From Rhizophagus prolifer (Eukaryota > Glomeromycota > Glomeromycetes > Glomerales > Glomeraceae), in assembly GCA_019425655.1 (NCBI GenBank), contig NQWY01033931.1, positions 1-64,000 of the forward strand: 64,000 nt of DNA. The letters are read 5' to 3'. Position numbers and translations under genes: made by a program. Position 1 is the stretch's first letter. Each line of letters begins with the position of its first letter. Positions 7,678-16,797 of the stretch are shown one piece after another. The notes beneath the pieces were generated by a model. The model was given only the letters and a program-made list of their open reading frames with translations. It was not told where the DNA came from and searched no databases.

Positions 7678-7722
7678 ATGGCTGACGAAACCTCTCACCG
7701 GATGGAGACATTATACCCATGA
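7678..7722 (+). CDS. 14-codon leader frame coupled to the next gene
   Basis: ATG at 7678 follows AAAGGA at good spacing and encodes MADETSHRMETLYP; its stop overlaps the next start in an ATGA (7719-7722). This is the pattern of a translationally coupled leader. The peptide may have no function of its own. Confidence 0.35.
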   Translation: MADETSHRMETLYP

Positions 7723-8264
7723 ACAAAATGACCGGTTACGCGACGGGCCTGGTCACTCTGCTGGCAGGGACACTGCAGGATGCGGGGGCGGCCACGCTCA
7801 GTGAAATGCGGATGCTTAATGCCAGTCAGCAACCCGGGATGGTGGTTGTCTGCAAGGGGAGCACGGATATTCCGCAAAAAGGCGGGGCTCCCGTTCGTAT
7901 TGACCGGCTCCTCACGGGCGTGGTGCTGCAGAACGACGGCGACCGCATGGGGTTTGATGTGACCTACACACAGCGTTACGTTAAACAACCGGGCCCTTTT
8001 ATGACTACAAAATATAAGCTGACCACGGAGCTGGAAGCCACACGCCAGAAGATGGTTGTCGATCCTGAGACGATCGAACTTTCGCTCCCGTATGCCCGCA
8101 GTCTTGAAGAAAGTTTACTCGCTAAAATAAAAGCCAGTCCGGTTTCGTATGATGAATACAGCACTTACCGGGTCATCTCTGCTACCGATTACCTAATTAT
8201 GCCGGGTACTGAGTCCCGGGATGCACCGGTGATGCACTGCACGGTCCGCCCGGCATCCGGCTGA
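7719..8264 (+). CDS. putative exported protein of unknown function
   Basis: A 181-residue protein whose first 25 residues (hydrophobic stretch GLVTLLAGTL, then AGAA) look like a signal peptide, so it is probably periplasmic. The mature part has two cysteines far apart (VVVCKGSTD and VMHCTVRP) that could form a disulfide. No family recognised. Translation appears coupled to the short leader before it. It sits between the arsenic island and resD. Confidence 0.6.
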   Translation: MNKMTGYATGLVTLLAGTLQDAGAATLSEMRMLNASQQPGMVVVCKGSTDIPQKGGAPVRIDRLLTGVVLQNDGDRMGFDVTYTQRYVKQPGPFMTTKYKLTTELEATRQKMVVDPETIELSLPYARSLEESLLAKIKASPVSYDEYSTYRVISATDYLIMPGTESRDAPVMHCTVRPASG

Positions 8265-8371
8265 ATCTGAGCCCGGATGAGTGTGACCTGTAATCCTGTC
8301 CAGGCTGCCGATCTGACGAATAAGCTGTTGCCAGGACAGTCCTGAACTGATTTATACGACGATGGGGTATC

Positions 8372-9151
8372 ATGAATAATCTCTCCGTGCCCGGACAGTT
8401 TCCGGCTGTTCAGCCCGTCTCGCTGCCGGTAGCCATCGACTACCCGGCCGCACTCGCATTACGCCAGATGGCCCTGGTCCAGGATGAGCTGCCGAAATAC
8501 CTGCTGGCCCCGGAAGTGAGCGCCCTGCTCCACTATGTGCCGGATCTGCACCGCCGGATGTTACTGGCCACGCTGTGGAATACCGGCGCGCGCGTTAATG
8601 AGGCGCTGGCGCTGACGCGGAGTGATTTTTCGCTGGCACCGCCTTACGCGTTTGTGCAGCTGGCCACCCTGAAGCAGCGCGCGGAAAAAGCCGCCAGAAC
8701 GGCAGGCCGTGCGCCCGCCGGCAGCCAGGCACATCGCCTGGTCCCGCTTTCCGATCACCAGTACGTCAGCCAGCTGCAGATGATGGTGGCCACGCTGAAA
8801 GTTCCGCTCGAGCGCAGAAATAAACGCACCGGCAGAATGGAGAAGGCCCGTATATGGGAGATCACCGACCGAACAGTCAGAACCTGGATAAACGAGGCTC
8901 TTGAATCCGCAGCCGAAGACGGGGTGAGGTTCTCCGTCCCGGTAACACCGCACACGTTCCGCCACTCCTACGCCATGCATATGCTGTATGCGGGTATTCC
9001 GCTGAAAGTGCTGCAGAGTCTGATGGGGCACAAATCCGTCAGCTCGACAGAGGTCTACACGAAAGTGTTTGCGCTCGATGTCGCGGCACGCCACCGGGTC
9101 CAGTTCCATATGTCTGGCACCGATGCTGTTGCAATGATAAAGGGAAATTAA
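8372..9151 (+). CDS. resD: ResD-like tyrosine recombinase (plasmid resolvase)
   Basis: A 259-residue tyrosine recombinase closely resembling the D protein of F (YLLAPEVSALL, then LLATLWNTGARVNEA). Catalytic residues are visible: R74, H194-x2-R197 in HTFRHSYAMHML, H220 in LMGH and nucleophile Y229 in VYTKVF. In F it resolves plasmid multimers at rfsF. RepFIA-type plasmids carry it beside their replicon, as here. A weak hairpin with a short T-run lies after the stop (9154-9185). Confidence 0.88.
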   Translation: MNNLSVPGQFPAVQPVSLPVAIDYPAALALRQMALVQDELPKYLLAPEVSALLHYVPDLHRRMLLATLWNTGARVNEALALTRSDFSLAPPYAFVQLATLKQRAEKAARTAGRAPAGSQAHRLVPLSDHQYVSQLQMMVATLKVPLERRNKRTGRMEKARIWEITDRTVRTWINEALESAAEDGVRFSVPVTPHTFRHSYAMHMLYAGIPLKVLQSLMGHKSVSSTEVYTKVFALDVAARHRVQFHMSGTDAVAMIKGN

Positions 9152-9221
9152 GAAACAACAGAGACAATCTGTGTTGTTATTTTATCATCATAACCAGATA
9201 TTATCTTGTTATCATTATGGG

Positions 9222-9527
9222 TTATTTAAGTTTCGCTTTTTCAATAAGTTGCGATATTTGATCTTTTGTCAGCATTTCTAAAGCCATTACAGCCGCTCTC
9301 ACCACATCTGATCTGTTTGCTCTTGTTCGTCCAGATAGCATTTCTTCTCTAATGACGTTATCTATTGCACGTAAGTTCTCATCAGCCAGAGAAATACTAA
9401 CTGGTTTAGCTTTGCTCGCCATCGGCTTTTTGATGGAAACTTCAACGTCCGATGTATTAAGGCCAGCAGACCCACCATGAATAAATGAAGCTTCATCCTT
9501 CGGCGGCGTATGAGCTCTATTCCTCAT
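9222..9527 (-). CDS. ribbon-helix-helix partition protein (ParB/ParG role)
   Basis: A 101-residue protein. The first 40 residues look flexible and basic; residues about 43-90 (VSISLADENLRAIDNVIREE, then RSDVVRAAVMALEML) fit a ribbon-helix-helix DNA-binding domain. Its start overlaps the parA stop by four bases. Small RHH proteins paired with short ParA ATPases (ParF-ParG class) bind the centromere and stimulate the ATPase. The assignment rests on this pairing. Confidence 0.7.
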   Translation of the reverse strand: MRNRAHTPPKDEASFIHGGSAGLNTSDVEVSIKKPMASKAKPVSISLADENLRAIDNVIREEMLSGRTRANRSDVVRAAVMALEMLTKDQISQLIEKAKLK

Positions 9528-10150
9528 AGAACAATCTCCCTGACCAGCGCCTCAATTTCTTCTTGAGCTTTAGTGTTCTGTGTTTCGAAAATAGTCATAG
9601 ACTCAGCCCAGGCATCTCTATGGGCTTTACGGTCACAAATTCGAGATTTTGATAACTTCATTTCGGGAAAATCTTTCAGAACGTCAGCAGCCTGATTTGC
9701 CTCATTCACGAACATATTAGTTGGCGTCATGTTCAACACTAAATACCCACGAACAGACTCATTGAAATCTTTAGCCGCGCTGAATACAGAACATGTATGA
9801 GGAACTACATCCAGATCCATTTGTGACGGTCGTAAGGGTGAAATGAATACATCGGCCGCCATCAAACCACTTCTCATTTCTGCGCTGTCTCGTCCAGCAC
9901 AATCTGCTATAACGAAGTCATAAGATTTCTCATGCTCTTTTAGCATTGCTTTTATGTTGCCAGACGCGCCGGTGACAGGGATATGGGGAAGGTGCTCCGG
10001 CCTATTGTTATACCAAGTTAAAACTGATTTTTGGTCATCAGCATCAACAATAAGAACACGATTACCAAGCGTCATGAGGTACGCAGCAATAGAAACAGCA
10101 AGCGTACTTTTACCTACGCCGCCCTTTTGACTTCCAAGAACTATGATCAT
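9524..10150 (-). CDS. parA: ParA-family partition ATPase
   Basis: A 208-residue ATPase with the deviant Walker A KGGVGKST within the first 20 residues, VLIVDADDQKS (A' motif) and FVIADCAGRDS (Walker B). The length and lack of an N-terminal DNA-binding domain put it in the small type Ib (ParF-like) class that moves plasmids by patterning on the nucleoid. Starts at 10150, 10153, 10165 or 10168 are possible; 10150/10153 follow AAAGG. It is not the SopA of F, although the replicon is F-like. Forms an operon with the RHH gene downstream. Confidence 0.88.
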   Translation of the reverse strand: MIIVLGSQKGGVGKSTLAVSIAAYLMTLGNRVLIVDADDQKSVLTWYNNRPEHLPHIPVTGASGNIKAMLKEHEKSYDFVIADCAGRDSAEMRSGLMAADVFISPLRPSQMDLDVVPHTCSVFSAAKDFNESVRGYLVLNMTPTNMFVNEANQAADVLKDFPEMKLSKSRICDRKAHRDAWAESMTIFETQNTKAQEEIEALVREIVL

Positions 10151-10170
10151 CATTGCACCTTTCATCATGT

Positions 10171-10323
10171 TAACTTATTAAGATAATACGCGAGGAAGGT
10201 TAGCATTACAACAAGATAACAGTTTATTTAATTGTTATCTTGCTAAGTTGTTAAGTTAGATAACTATTATAAATCATATGCATATGATTAAAACAACATG
10301 AGAATTTTTATCTTAATAAGTTA
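10171..10323. promoter_or_regulatory. palindrome-rich candidate centromere (parS) and par promoter region
   Basis: This AT-rich stretch just upstream of parA contains nested symmetric elements: TAACTTATTAAGATAA (10171-10186) and its exact inverse (10308-10323); CAAGATAACA (10212-10221) with TGTTATCTTG (10233-10242); and an 18-base palindrome AATCATATGCATATGATT (10272-10289). Repeats of this kind upstream of a parA operon usually serve as both operator and centromere for the RHH protein. Confidence 0.65.
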
Positions 10324-10478
10324 TTAGTTTAACATGATATTAATGTTGCTGGATGACAAAAAACTAAGAATATTACTGTAAATTTTGCCAAAAGGGAGGA
10401 CATGAATGGACCTGGTGTGGAAGAAGAATCCAAGAGGTAAGTTTGAACGATAACTGAATTTAGCTGAAAAGGAATCCG

Positions 10479-11458
10479 GTGGGCGGGGATGACTGGCTAC
10501 CAGACAGGAAAAAGGACACAAGGATCGCTCCCGTGGACGGACCGGTGATACCACGTAAGCGCCGGCGCAAAACGCTTAAACCAGTGCCAGCTTTGGGACG
10601 GAAATTACTGACTCTAATTCATGCCGCAGGTCTTAATCAGCCGGAGCTGGTTCCTGAATACCAAAGTCCGGGGCTTACGGGAGCAATCAACAGCGTGAAA
10701 GAGGTGCTTCAAGAACACTCAATGAGTAGCGGCACAACATTGAGTCAGCAATTTAGCTGCGAACCCTGGCGGAATAACGATCGCATTGATGAAATGCTTT
10801 CCCGGATAGAAACGGCGCAGGGCACCAAAAACCAAGACAAAGAACCATGCGTGTATATCATCGGGATAGCGACTGACGCCAGCCGTGAAGAAGTGAACTT
10901 CCGCGTTCGCGGGAAGACTTTTGCGCACCGGCCAGAAGCACGGGTCAGTATAAACGGCGAAAACACCTATAATGCCGGCAGCCGGGCATCATACTGGGCA
11001 ATACTTGAATACCGTAGGGGGAGAGATGCTAAAGTGTACTGCCATGAAGGATACGCACATGCCGCATATACTCTCGATAACCCTGTGCCTGTGGACAGTA
11101 ACAAGGAGCGTGAAACATTGAAGGTGATCATCAACGCCAGCAGTTGAATCATCCGAAAGCAATTAGTCTTAGCAAGCCATTGTTCACGACGAAAAGCATC
11201 AGGGATGGCGTGGAGGAAATTATTCATCCAGATTTCATACTGAATGTGGCTCCTGCAGGAGAAAAGCCCATGGTAACTTTTATCATTGAAACAATGGGCT
11301 ATGAAACTAAAGAATATATGGAACGCAAAAGAAATACCCACCGCTGGATGGAACATGAAGGTGTGCTATTAACAGATCCTCCTGGCTGGCCAGAAGCTTC
11401 AGATAAAATGTTTAATAGCTTTCTTATCAGACACATTTTCAGGGCAGGTAAAATGTAG
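10479..11458 (+). pseudogene. split DUF1173-like gene
   Basis: Two consecutive frames look like parts of one plasmid protein. The first (10479-11147, GTG start behind AAGGA) ends within LDNPVPVDSNKERETLKVI; the second (from about 11144 to 11458) continues with a domain containing IIHPDFILNV, FIIETMGYETKEYMERK and THRWME, which resembles the C-terminal nuclease-like part of DUF1173 proteins. The frame shift between them suggests a broken gene, though the overlap at 11144-11147 would also allow coupled translation from TTG. The N-terminus may be incomplete too. Family call tentative. Confidence 0.45.
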
Positions 11459-11492
11459 TGAGAAAGCAAAAGCAAATTTGTCTCGTGAAAAC

Positions 11493-11771
11493 TGTGACAA
11501 TTAGCCCTTGAAAGGACTGTGTAACAAGGGGGGCTGTGGACGCTTCTGTGACAAATGGCACTCACTGCACGCAGGCAAATGTGACACAAAGCCCTCGGCT
11601 AACAGTGACAATTAGCCCTCGAACGGGGGGATAAGAATAAAATTAAGGGCAAATCTGGACACTGTAGTCTGCCATGAAAAGGGTAAAAGGGCTGAACTGT
11701 GACAAAACGCCCTTAGTGTTATAAATAAAGCGTGACTAATTGCCCTCAGAGATGTGACAAACTGCCTTCGA
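11493..11771. repeat. RepE iterons downstream of repE (incC-type array)
   Basis: About seven imperfect copies of a TGTGACAAATTGCCCT-like iteron lie at 11493, 11547, 11580, 11605, 11698, 11731 and 11753, all in the same orientation, just beyond the repE stop. In F the equivalent incC repeats titrate RepE and pair origins to control copy number and incompatibility. The copies vary in the middle positions. Confidence 0.8.
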
Positions 11772-11772
11772 T

Positions 11773-12576
<804 letters not shown>

Positions 12577-12623
12577 TTAAAAGAGTCAACCGATGGGGAT
12601 AACTTTGTGAGTTCAACCAATTA

Positions 12624-12830
12624 CTGAGGGCAATTTGTCACAGGCTTGAGGGTAAATTGTCACGGATTAAAATGAAATGTGAGGGTGATTTGTCACTCTT
12701 AAAGGGCAAATTGTCACGGTGATCATCCCGGAACCCGCGCCACGAAAGGGTTAACGGACTCCCTAAAAAGGAAGATCTAACAATATCTTTAAAAAGATCT
12801 TTTAAAAATAGCGCCGGTATATGTGGATAA
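12624..12830. other. ori2-type replication origin: four iterons, AT-rich DNA and DnaA box
   Basis: Four iterons (12624-12643, 12646-12665, 12679-12698, 12700-12719) share the core TTGTCAC with a preceding GGG. They are followed by an AT-rich stretch with two AGATCT sites (12770-12812) and a perfect DnaA box, TGTGGATAA (12822-12830). The count of four matches F ori2. Between here and the umuC remnant (about 200 bases) I see only the dispersed repeat at 12883. Confidence 0.8.
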
Positions 12831-12882
12831 CCCGCAAATGTTATTTCAGAGTGAACGTGCAAAATTTGGCATTGGTGCACTT

Positions 12883-12936
12883 GCGCTTCCTCGACCGTTC
12901 GCGGGCTTCGCCCGGTCACTTATCTGCGGCGAGCAC
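12883..12936. repeat. dispersed repeat, copy 1 (ColE1-origin-like)
   Basis: Begins GCGCTTCCTCG and ends CTGCGGCGAGCAC with a GC-rich inverted centre. It resembles the stretch found next to ColE1-type origins (GCTTCCTCGCTCACTGACTC up to CTGCGGCGAGCGG). Further copies lie at 46122, 55632 and, shortened, 63303. Confidence 0.55.
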
Positions 12937-13032
12937 TTTCAGCGTTTTCAAAAGACGATGATCTCTAACTGATCCTAGCGATTGGGATATCTTTCCAGTT
13001 AGTTGTGTAAGCAGGAGAAAGCATTTCCCGTT

Positions 13033-13977
13033 TCATTTTCCATTCAGGTGCAATGCCACGGCCAGCAGACCAGACTGATTAATGCCATCCAGCACCCTCA
13101 TAAGTTCAGTGCTACGGGGACGCTGGGGCTGTTCATCAAAAAGATTCAGCTGCGCCACGCCAGACGCACTGACATCATTCAGCATGACTCTGGCCTTCGC
13201 ATAGCGATGGCCGTCCTACCAGATACGCTCCAGCGCACGCACAGCCGCCGCAATGACGTCACGGGTCCTGGGTAGGGGTAAGAAGTTTTTCCGTCGCCAC
13301 GTTGCCGTAGTAAGGCTCATTCAGCGCAAACGGAGAGGATTTGATAAAGACCGAGACGCCAGCAGCAGGGCAGTGGTGATCCCCATCGTGTTTAATTTTT
13401 TCGCAATACGTCGGCCAACGCCCCACAGCTCCTCCACCGGCTGCAGCGAAAGCAGTTTTTCTATGCGCCGTGTACTAGCCGGTGTCAGCGCCAGCACACC
13501 GCCAAACTGTGGCCACTCCTTTGAGGCCCACTGTGCAGATTTCGCCAGGGTCTTGGTCGGTCCCATGCCCACGCCGATGGTGAGGCGCGTACAGGCAAAA
13601 ACATGTTCCCTCAGCTGCCTGCCAAAGGTTTCAAAGTCTGTACAGTTGTCGATCCCGCGTATATCGAGAAACATTTCATCGATACTGTACTGCTCCACAC
13701 GCGGAGCAAGTTCCTCCAGGCAGGCCATCACGCGATTCGACATCGAGGTGTAAAGCTAATAATTGATATAAAAAACAAACACTTGATTGGTTAGATGCAT
13801 CTCTTTCAGCTGAAACCACGGCACGCCCATTTTTATCTGAAGCCGTTTCGCCTCGGCACTTCTCGCGATCACACAGCCATCGTTCGACAGAACGACGACC
13901 GGTCGTCCGCGCAGGTCGGGTCTGAAGACCTTCTCACAGCTTGCATAAAAGGAATTTACGTCAGCCAGGGCAAACAT
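13033..13977 (-). pseudogene. umuC: decayed umuC (DNA polymerase V catalytic subunit)
   Basis: The start [18 protein letters not shown] (13977) and later pieces YSIDEMFLDIRG and GVGRRIAKKLN are clear UmuC/Y-family polymerase sequence, and the far end reads AQLNLFDEQPQRPRSTELM. The reading frame is broken near 13750, again near 13320, and by a stop near 13215, so no active polymerase can be made. It follows umuD with a three-base overlap in the usual umuDC order. Confidence 0.88.
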
Positions 13978-14408
13978 CAGAACATCTCACGTGGCCGGTG
14001 GATGATATGCGTGACCACGCCAAAGATCTCCAGCTCATCCGGGCCCAGATATAACGTGGGATAAGTGGCATTCATCGGGAGCAGGGCAAGGCGGGGACGC
14101 AGCTGGAGGCGTTTGACCGTAAACCCCCCGTCAACGTTGGCCACCACAATATCACCGTGTATGGGTTTTTCCGCACTGTCGACAACCAGCAGATCGCCGT
14201 TGAAAAGACTGCCATCCGCCATGCTGTCTCCGCTCGCACGGAGGTAGTAGGTTGCGCTGCGGTGTCTTATGCAATAGGCATTTAAATCAATCTCTTGTTC
14301 AACATAATCTTGTGCCGGGGAGGGAAATCCACAGGAAGCCCTGTCAGCAAACAAAGGAAATGCCAGTGGCGGACAATCACTGGCGGGAAACGTCATAACC
14401 AGTTTCAT
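13977..14408 (-). CDS. umuD: UmuD-like SOS mutagenesis protein
   Basis: A 143-residue LexA/UmuD-type (S24) protein. The self-cleavage site C26-G27, catalytic S62 in [10 protein letters not shown] and K99 in FTVKRL are intact. After RecA-stimulated cleavage, UmuD' normally joins UmuC in a translesion polymerase. The start MKLVMTF at 14408 matches the family; the upstream ATG at 14501 is unlikely. The partner umuC is broken, so this copy may survive through effects on chromosomal UmuC or be on its way out. A LexA-like box lies just upstream. Confidence 0.88.
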   Translation of the reverse strand: MKLVMTFPASDCPPLAFPLFADRASCGFPSPAQDYVEQEIDLNAYCIRHRSATYYLRASGDSMADGSLFNGDLLVVDSAEKPIHGDIVVANVDGGFTVKRLQLRPRLALLPMNATYPTLYLGPDELEIFGVVTHIIHRPREMF

Positions 14409-14426
14409 CTTCTTATCTCTTTTATA

Positions 14427-14442
14427 CTGTATGTATAAACAT
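14427..14442 (-). promoter_or_regulatory. imperfect LexA (SOS) box upstream of umuD
   Basis: CTGT (14427-14430), eight AT-rich bases, then ACAT where the consensus has ACAG. It lies 19-34 bases before the umuD start, as expected for an SOS-controlled gene; one base departs from the consensus core. Confidence 0.45.
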
Positions 14443-14561
14443 ATAGACGGAGAACATTTTAAAAGTGAAGCGCAAAAAATTCTGCAGGGCCTTGATTGCA
14501 TCGCTGTGTGTTTGTGGTTTCATCTAAAAGAGAATTTATTTATGTTCATTTTGAGTATTTA

Positions 14562-14609
14562 ATATTGACACCAAAGATCAATATGGTAGTTTTATTCTCA
14601 ATTTGAGAA
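14562..14609. promoter_or_regulatory. symmetric elements upstream of stbA, candidate stb centromere/operator
   Basis: ATATTGA (14562-14568) with TCAATAT (14578-14584), and TTCTCAATTTGAGAA (14595-14609), a perfect 7-base-arm palindrome, lie in the AT-rich leader of stbA. A TTGACA (14565-14570) falls inside the first element. In R1/R100-type stb loci this position carries the site bound by the adaptor protein. Confidence 0.5.
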
Positions 14610-14625
14610 ATATATAAGGCTCTTA

Positions 14626-15600
14626 ATGATGAATATCTACTGTGATGATGGCTCAACGAATGTAAAGCTGGCCTGGTTTGCTGAAGGCTCCCTGCAAACG
14701 TCCATTTCTGCCAATTCTTTCCGTCATGGCTGGAAAGTGGCTGATTTCGGCGCGAGCGCGTTTAATTATCAGGTAGGGCTGCTGAAGTACACTTGGGACA
14801 GTGTAAGTCGTGATGCAGTGCCGACGACGAACGTGGAATATCAGTACGGCGATATGAATCTTCTCGCCGTCCACCATGCGCTCCTGAACAGCGGCCTTTC
14901 ACCGCAGCCGGTTTCGCTTACTGTCACGCTGCCACTGAGCGAATTTTACGATCAGGACTGCCAGAAAAATGAAGAAAACATTGAGCGAAAACGTTCTAAC
15001 TTACTCCGTGATCTGACTGTTAATAAGCGGGATCGTTTCACCATTACTGATGTGAAGGTGATGCCGGAATCTCTTCCTGCCGCCTTCAGCAGGCTGGCCG
15101 GGCTGAAACCGGGCCCCTCTGAGACATCACTGATCATCGATCTGGGGGGAACCACGCTTGATGCCGGGATCATTGTGGGGCAGTTTGACGACATCAGCGC
15201 AGTGCATGGTAATCCGGGCGTCGGGGTATCCGTGGTGACCCGTGCAGCCCAGGCCGCACTGCGTGCCGCTGACAGTGAAACCAGCCCGCTGATGGCCGAC
15301 ACTGTCATCCGGTCCCGGAAAGATCGTGCATTTCTGTCCAGCATCATCAATGATGGAGAAAAAATTGATTATGTAACTGACAAAATTGAAGAAGCAATCG
15401 CCACGCTGGGTGCGCAGGTGATCGGTGAACTGGTTCGTTATCGCAACGTGAACAGAATTTTTCTGGTTGGTGGCGGCGCGGTGCTGATTGAGGATGCTGT
15501 CCGGCAGGCGTGGCCATTATCGGCTGAGCGGATCGAAATCATTCCTGATCCCCAGCTTGCTCTGGTCCGGGAGATTGCTCTGTACCATAGCGAGGTCTGA
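14626..15600 (+). CDS. stbA: StbA/ParM-like actin-type plasmid segregation protein
   Basis: A 324-residue actin-like ATPase. Nucleotide-binding motifs are visible: phosphate 1 near the N-terminus (DDGSTNVKLAW), phosphate 2 in LIIDLGGTTLDAGII and the adenosine motif in FLVGGGAVLIEDA. ParM/StbA filaments push sister plasmids apart. It is followed two bases later by stbB. Two adjacent ATGs (14626, 14629) could serve as start. This is a second, mechanistically different partition system beside parA. Confidence 0.9.
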   Translation: MMNIYCDDGSTNVKLAWFAEGSLQTSISANSFRHGWKVADFGASAFNYQVGLLKYTWDSVSRDAVPTTNVEYQYGDMNLLAVHHALLNSGLSPQPVSLTVTLPLSEFYDQDCQKNEENIERKRSNLLRDLTVNKRDRFTITDVKVMPESLPAAFSRLAGLKPGPSETSLIIDLGGTTLDAGIIVGQFDDISAVHGNPGVGVSVVTRAAQAALRAADSETSPLMADTVIRSRKDRAFLSSIINDGEKIDYVTDKIEEAIATLGAQVIGELVRYRNVNRIFLVGGGAVLIEDAVRQAWPLSAERIEIIPDPQLALVREIALYHSEV

Positions 15601-15602
15601 CT

Positions 15603-16265
15603 GTGCCAGCCGGCAAATATTCTTTCTATCTTCACACCGATGACCGCACGGATATGCTGGTTTCCGCCACACTTGAAACGGTTTCACAGCCGCTGCGCGG
15701 GGATTTCCTGCGCACGGCAACCACAGCGGGCGGGGTGTTATACCGGATAGATACGCGCCTTCCCGCGCTCATCACCGAGCTGTTTGACGGTAATCTGTAC
15801 GCGGTACAGCTTGCATGCCTTATCGGCGCACTGAACGGATCCCTGCCGGTATCACCGGCAGGCAAGGCGGGGGAGGCCTTGCCTGCCAGGAAATGGGCTG
15901 AAAAAGACAGCGACGACCCCGATGAGCGCCGGCGCATTACGCTGCAGTTGCCGGAAAATAATGTCACAGTGAGGCTGATTGAATCGGCACCCTCCCGGTT
16001 ACGGGGCCAGCTGTTGCGCCAGCTCATCACGACGGGGTGCGCCCTCCACACGCTGGATGTCCGGCTGCCACAACTGCTGACAAACCTGCCGGCTCCGCCC
16101 GGTACGCTCAGCGCGCTGATGCGTCTTCTGACCGACGTCACGGGCCTGACTTCTGAGACGGTGGCCACTGCAGGCACACCTGCTGCATCTGTGAGGGAAG
16201 ACGTACCGGTTGCCGACGCGGGCGGGGAGCACATAATCAGAAATAATATGAAAAAACTGTTCTGA
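15603..16265 (+). CDS. stbB: StbB/ParR-like adaptor with an internal duplication
   Basis: A 220-residue protein starting with GTG two bases after stbA. Two copies of a roughly 70-residue unit can be aligned by eye: residues about 19-80 (LETVSQPLRGDFLRTATTAG, then IDTRLPALITEL) and about 121-185 (IESAPSRLRGQLLRQLITTG, then LDVRLPQLLTNL). By position it should be the DNA-binding adaptor linking the centromere to StbA filaments. The linker and tail are Pro/Ala/Gly-rich and probably disordered. StbB is recognised by position rather than by motif. Confidence 0.7.
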   Translation: MPAGKYSFYLHTDDRTDMLVSATLETVSQPLRGDFLRTATTAGGVLYRIDTRLPALITELFDGNLYAVQLACLIGALNGSLPVSPAGKAGEALPARKWAEKDSDDPDERRRITLQLPENNVTVRLIESAPSRLRGQLLRQLITTGCALHTLDVRLPQLLTNLPAPPGTLSALMRLLTDVTGLTSETVATAGTPAASVREDVPVADAGGEHIIRNNMKKLF

Positions 16266-16276
16266 CAGGAGGCGCG

Positions 16277-16534
16277 ATGTCACAATTTAAACAGCAGGTT
16301 GAAAGCATTGCAGCCCGGATACTGCAAAGGGCAGAGGTGCCGGCGGCAGAAATGCCCGACACCCTGAAGAAAACGGGAAGGGGGATGATCCTTCTCAGTA
16401 TTCTGCTTGTCATTCCGCTCCTGCTCGTAAGCCATGTCCCTCTTGCGGTCACGATTGTGCTCCAGCTGGGCTATGCCGCGCTGATGTGTACCGGCGTAAT
16501 TCTGGCCTTTGACGACGGGAAAAAAGCCCGGTAA
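16277..16534 (+). CDS. small membrane protein downstream of stbAB
   Basis: An 85-residue protein behind a strong GGAGG site, 12 bases after stbB. An amphipathic N-terminal helix is followed by two hydrophobic segments (MILLSILLVIPLLLV and VTIVLQLGYAALMCTGVIL). It is the last gene before a terminator, so it belongs to the stb operon. Function unknown. Confidence 0.7.
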   Translation: MSQFKQQVESIAARILQRAEVPAAEMPDTLKKTGRGMILLSILLVIPLLLVSHVPLAVTIVLQLGYAALMCTGVILAFDDGKKAR

Positions 16535-16557
16535 GTAGCGCATCCCCACCCGATACC

Positions 16558-16587
16558 GAAGCCCGTCACTGATGACGGGCTTTTTTT
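16558..16587 (+). terminator. Rho-independent terminator of the stb operon
   Basis: GCCCGTCA and TGACGGGC (within 16561-16580) form a strong hairpin followed by seven T residues. Confidence 0.9.
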
Positions 16588-16626
16588 ATGGCGCGAACAG
16601 CGGACGTCGTTCACGTCGCTCTCACT

Positions 16627-16745
16627 GTACCGGCAGGGCCGGTACGCTTACGATGCCGCGCGTTTTTTGTTCAATTGACATATCCTGTCATCCTGATGTG
16701 CTCAGCCAGTCAGAACAGGGCAGTAACAAGCCAGCCTTATCCACA
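16627..16745. promoter_or_regulatory. hairpin and DnaA box in the leading-region spacer
   Basis: GTACCGGC/GCCGGTAC (16627-16645) is a perfect 8-base hairpin with a 3-base loop, followed by a perfect DnaA box TTATCCACA (16737-16745) and then AGGGGATAAC. The last part resembles the ColE1-origin flank. In the F leading region similar hairpins act as single-strand promoters or primosome sites; that role here is a guess. Confidence 0.35.
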
Positions 16746-16797
16746 AAAACAGGGGATAACTCTGTGCAGGAATGTGGGCAAGCTGTGTGCAGATTGT

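Noticed and set aside
10324-10554. 76-residue minus-strand frame upstream of the DUF1173-like gene
   Set aside because: Overlaps the par control region and the start of the plus-strand gene; no supporting features.
11493-11771. Possible CRISPR array because of regularly recurring short repeats
   Set aside because: The repeats are the known RepFIA iteron type beside repE, with irregular spacing and no cas genes.
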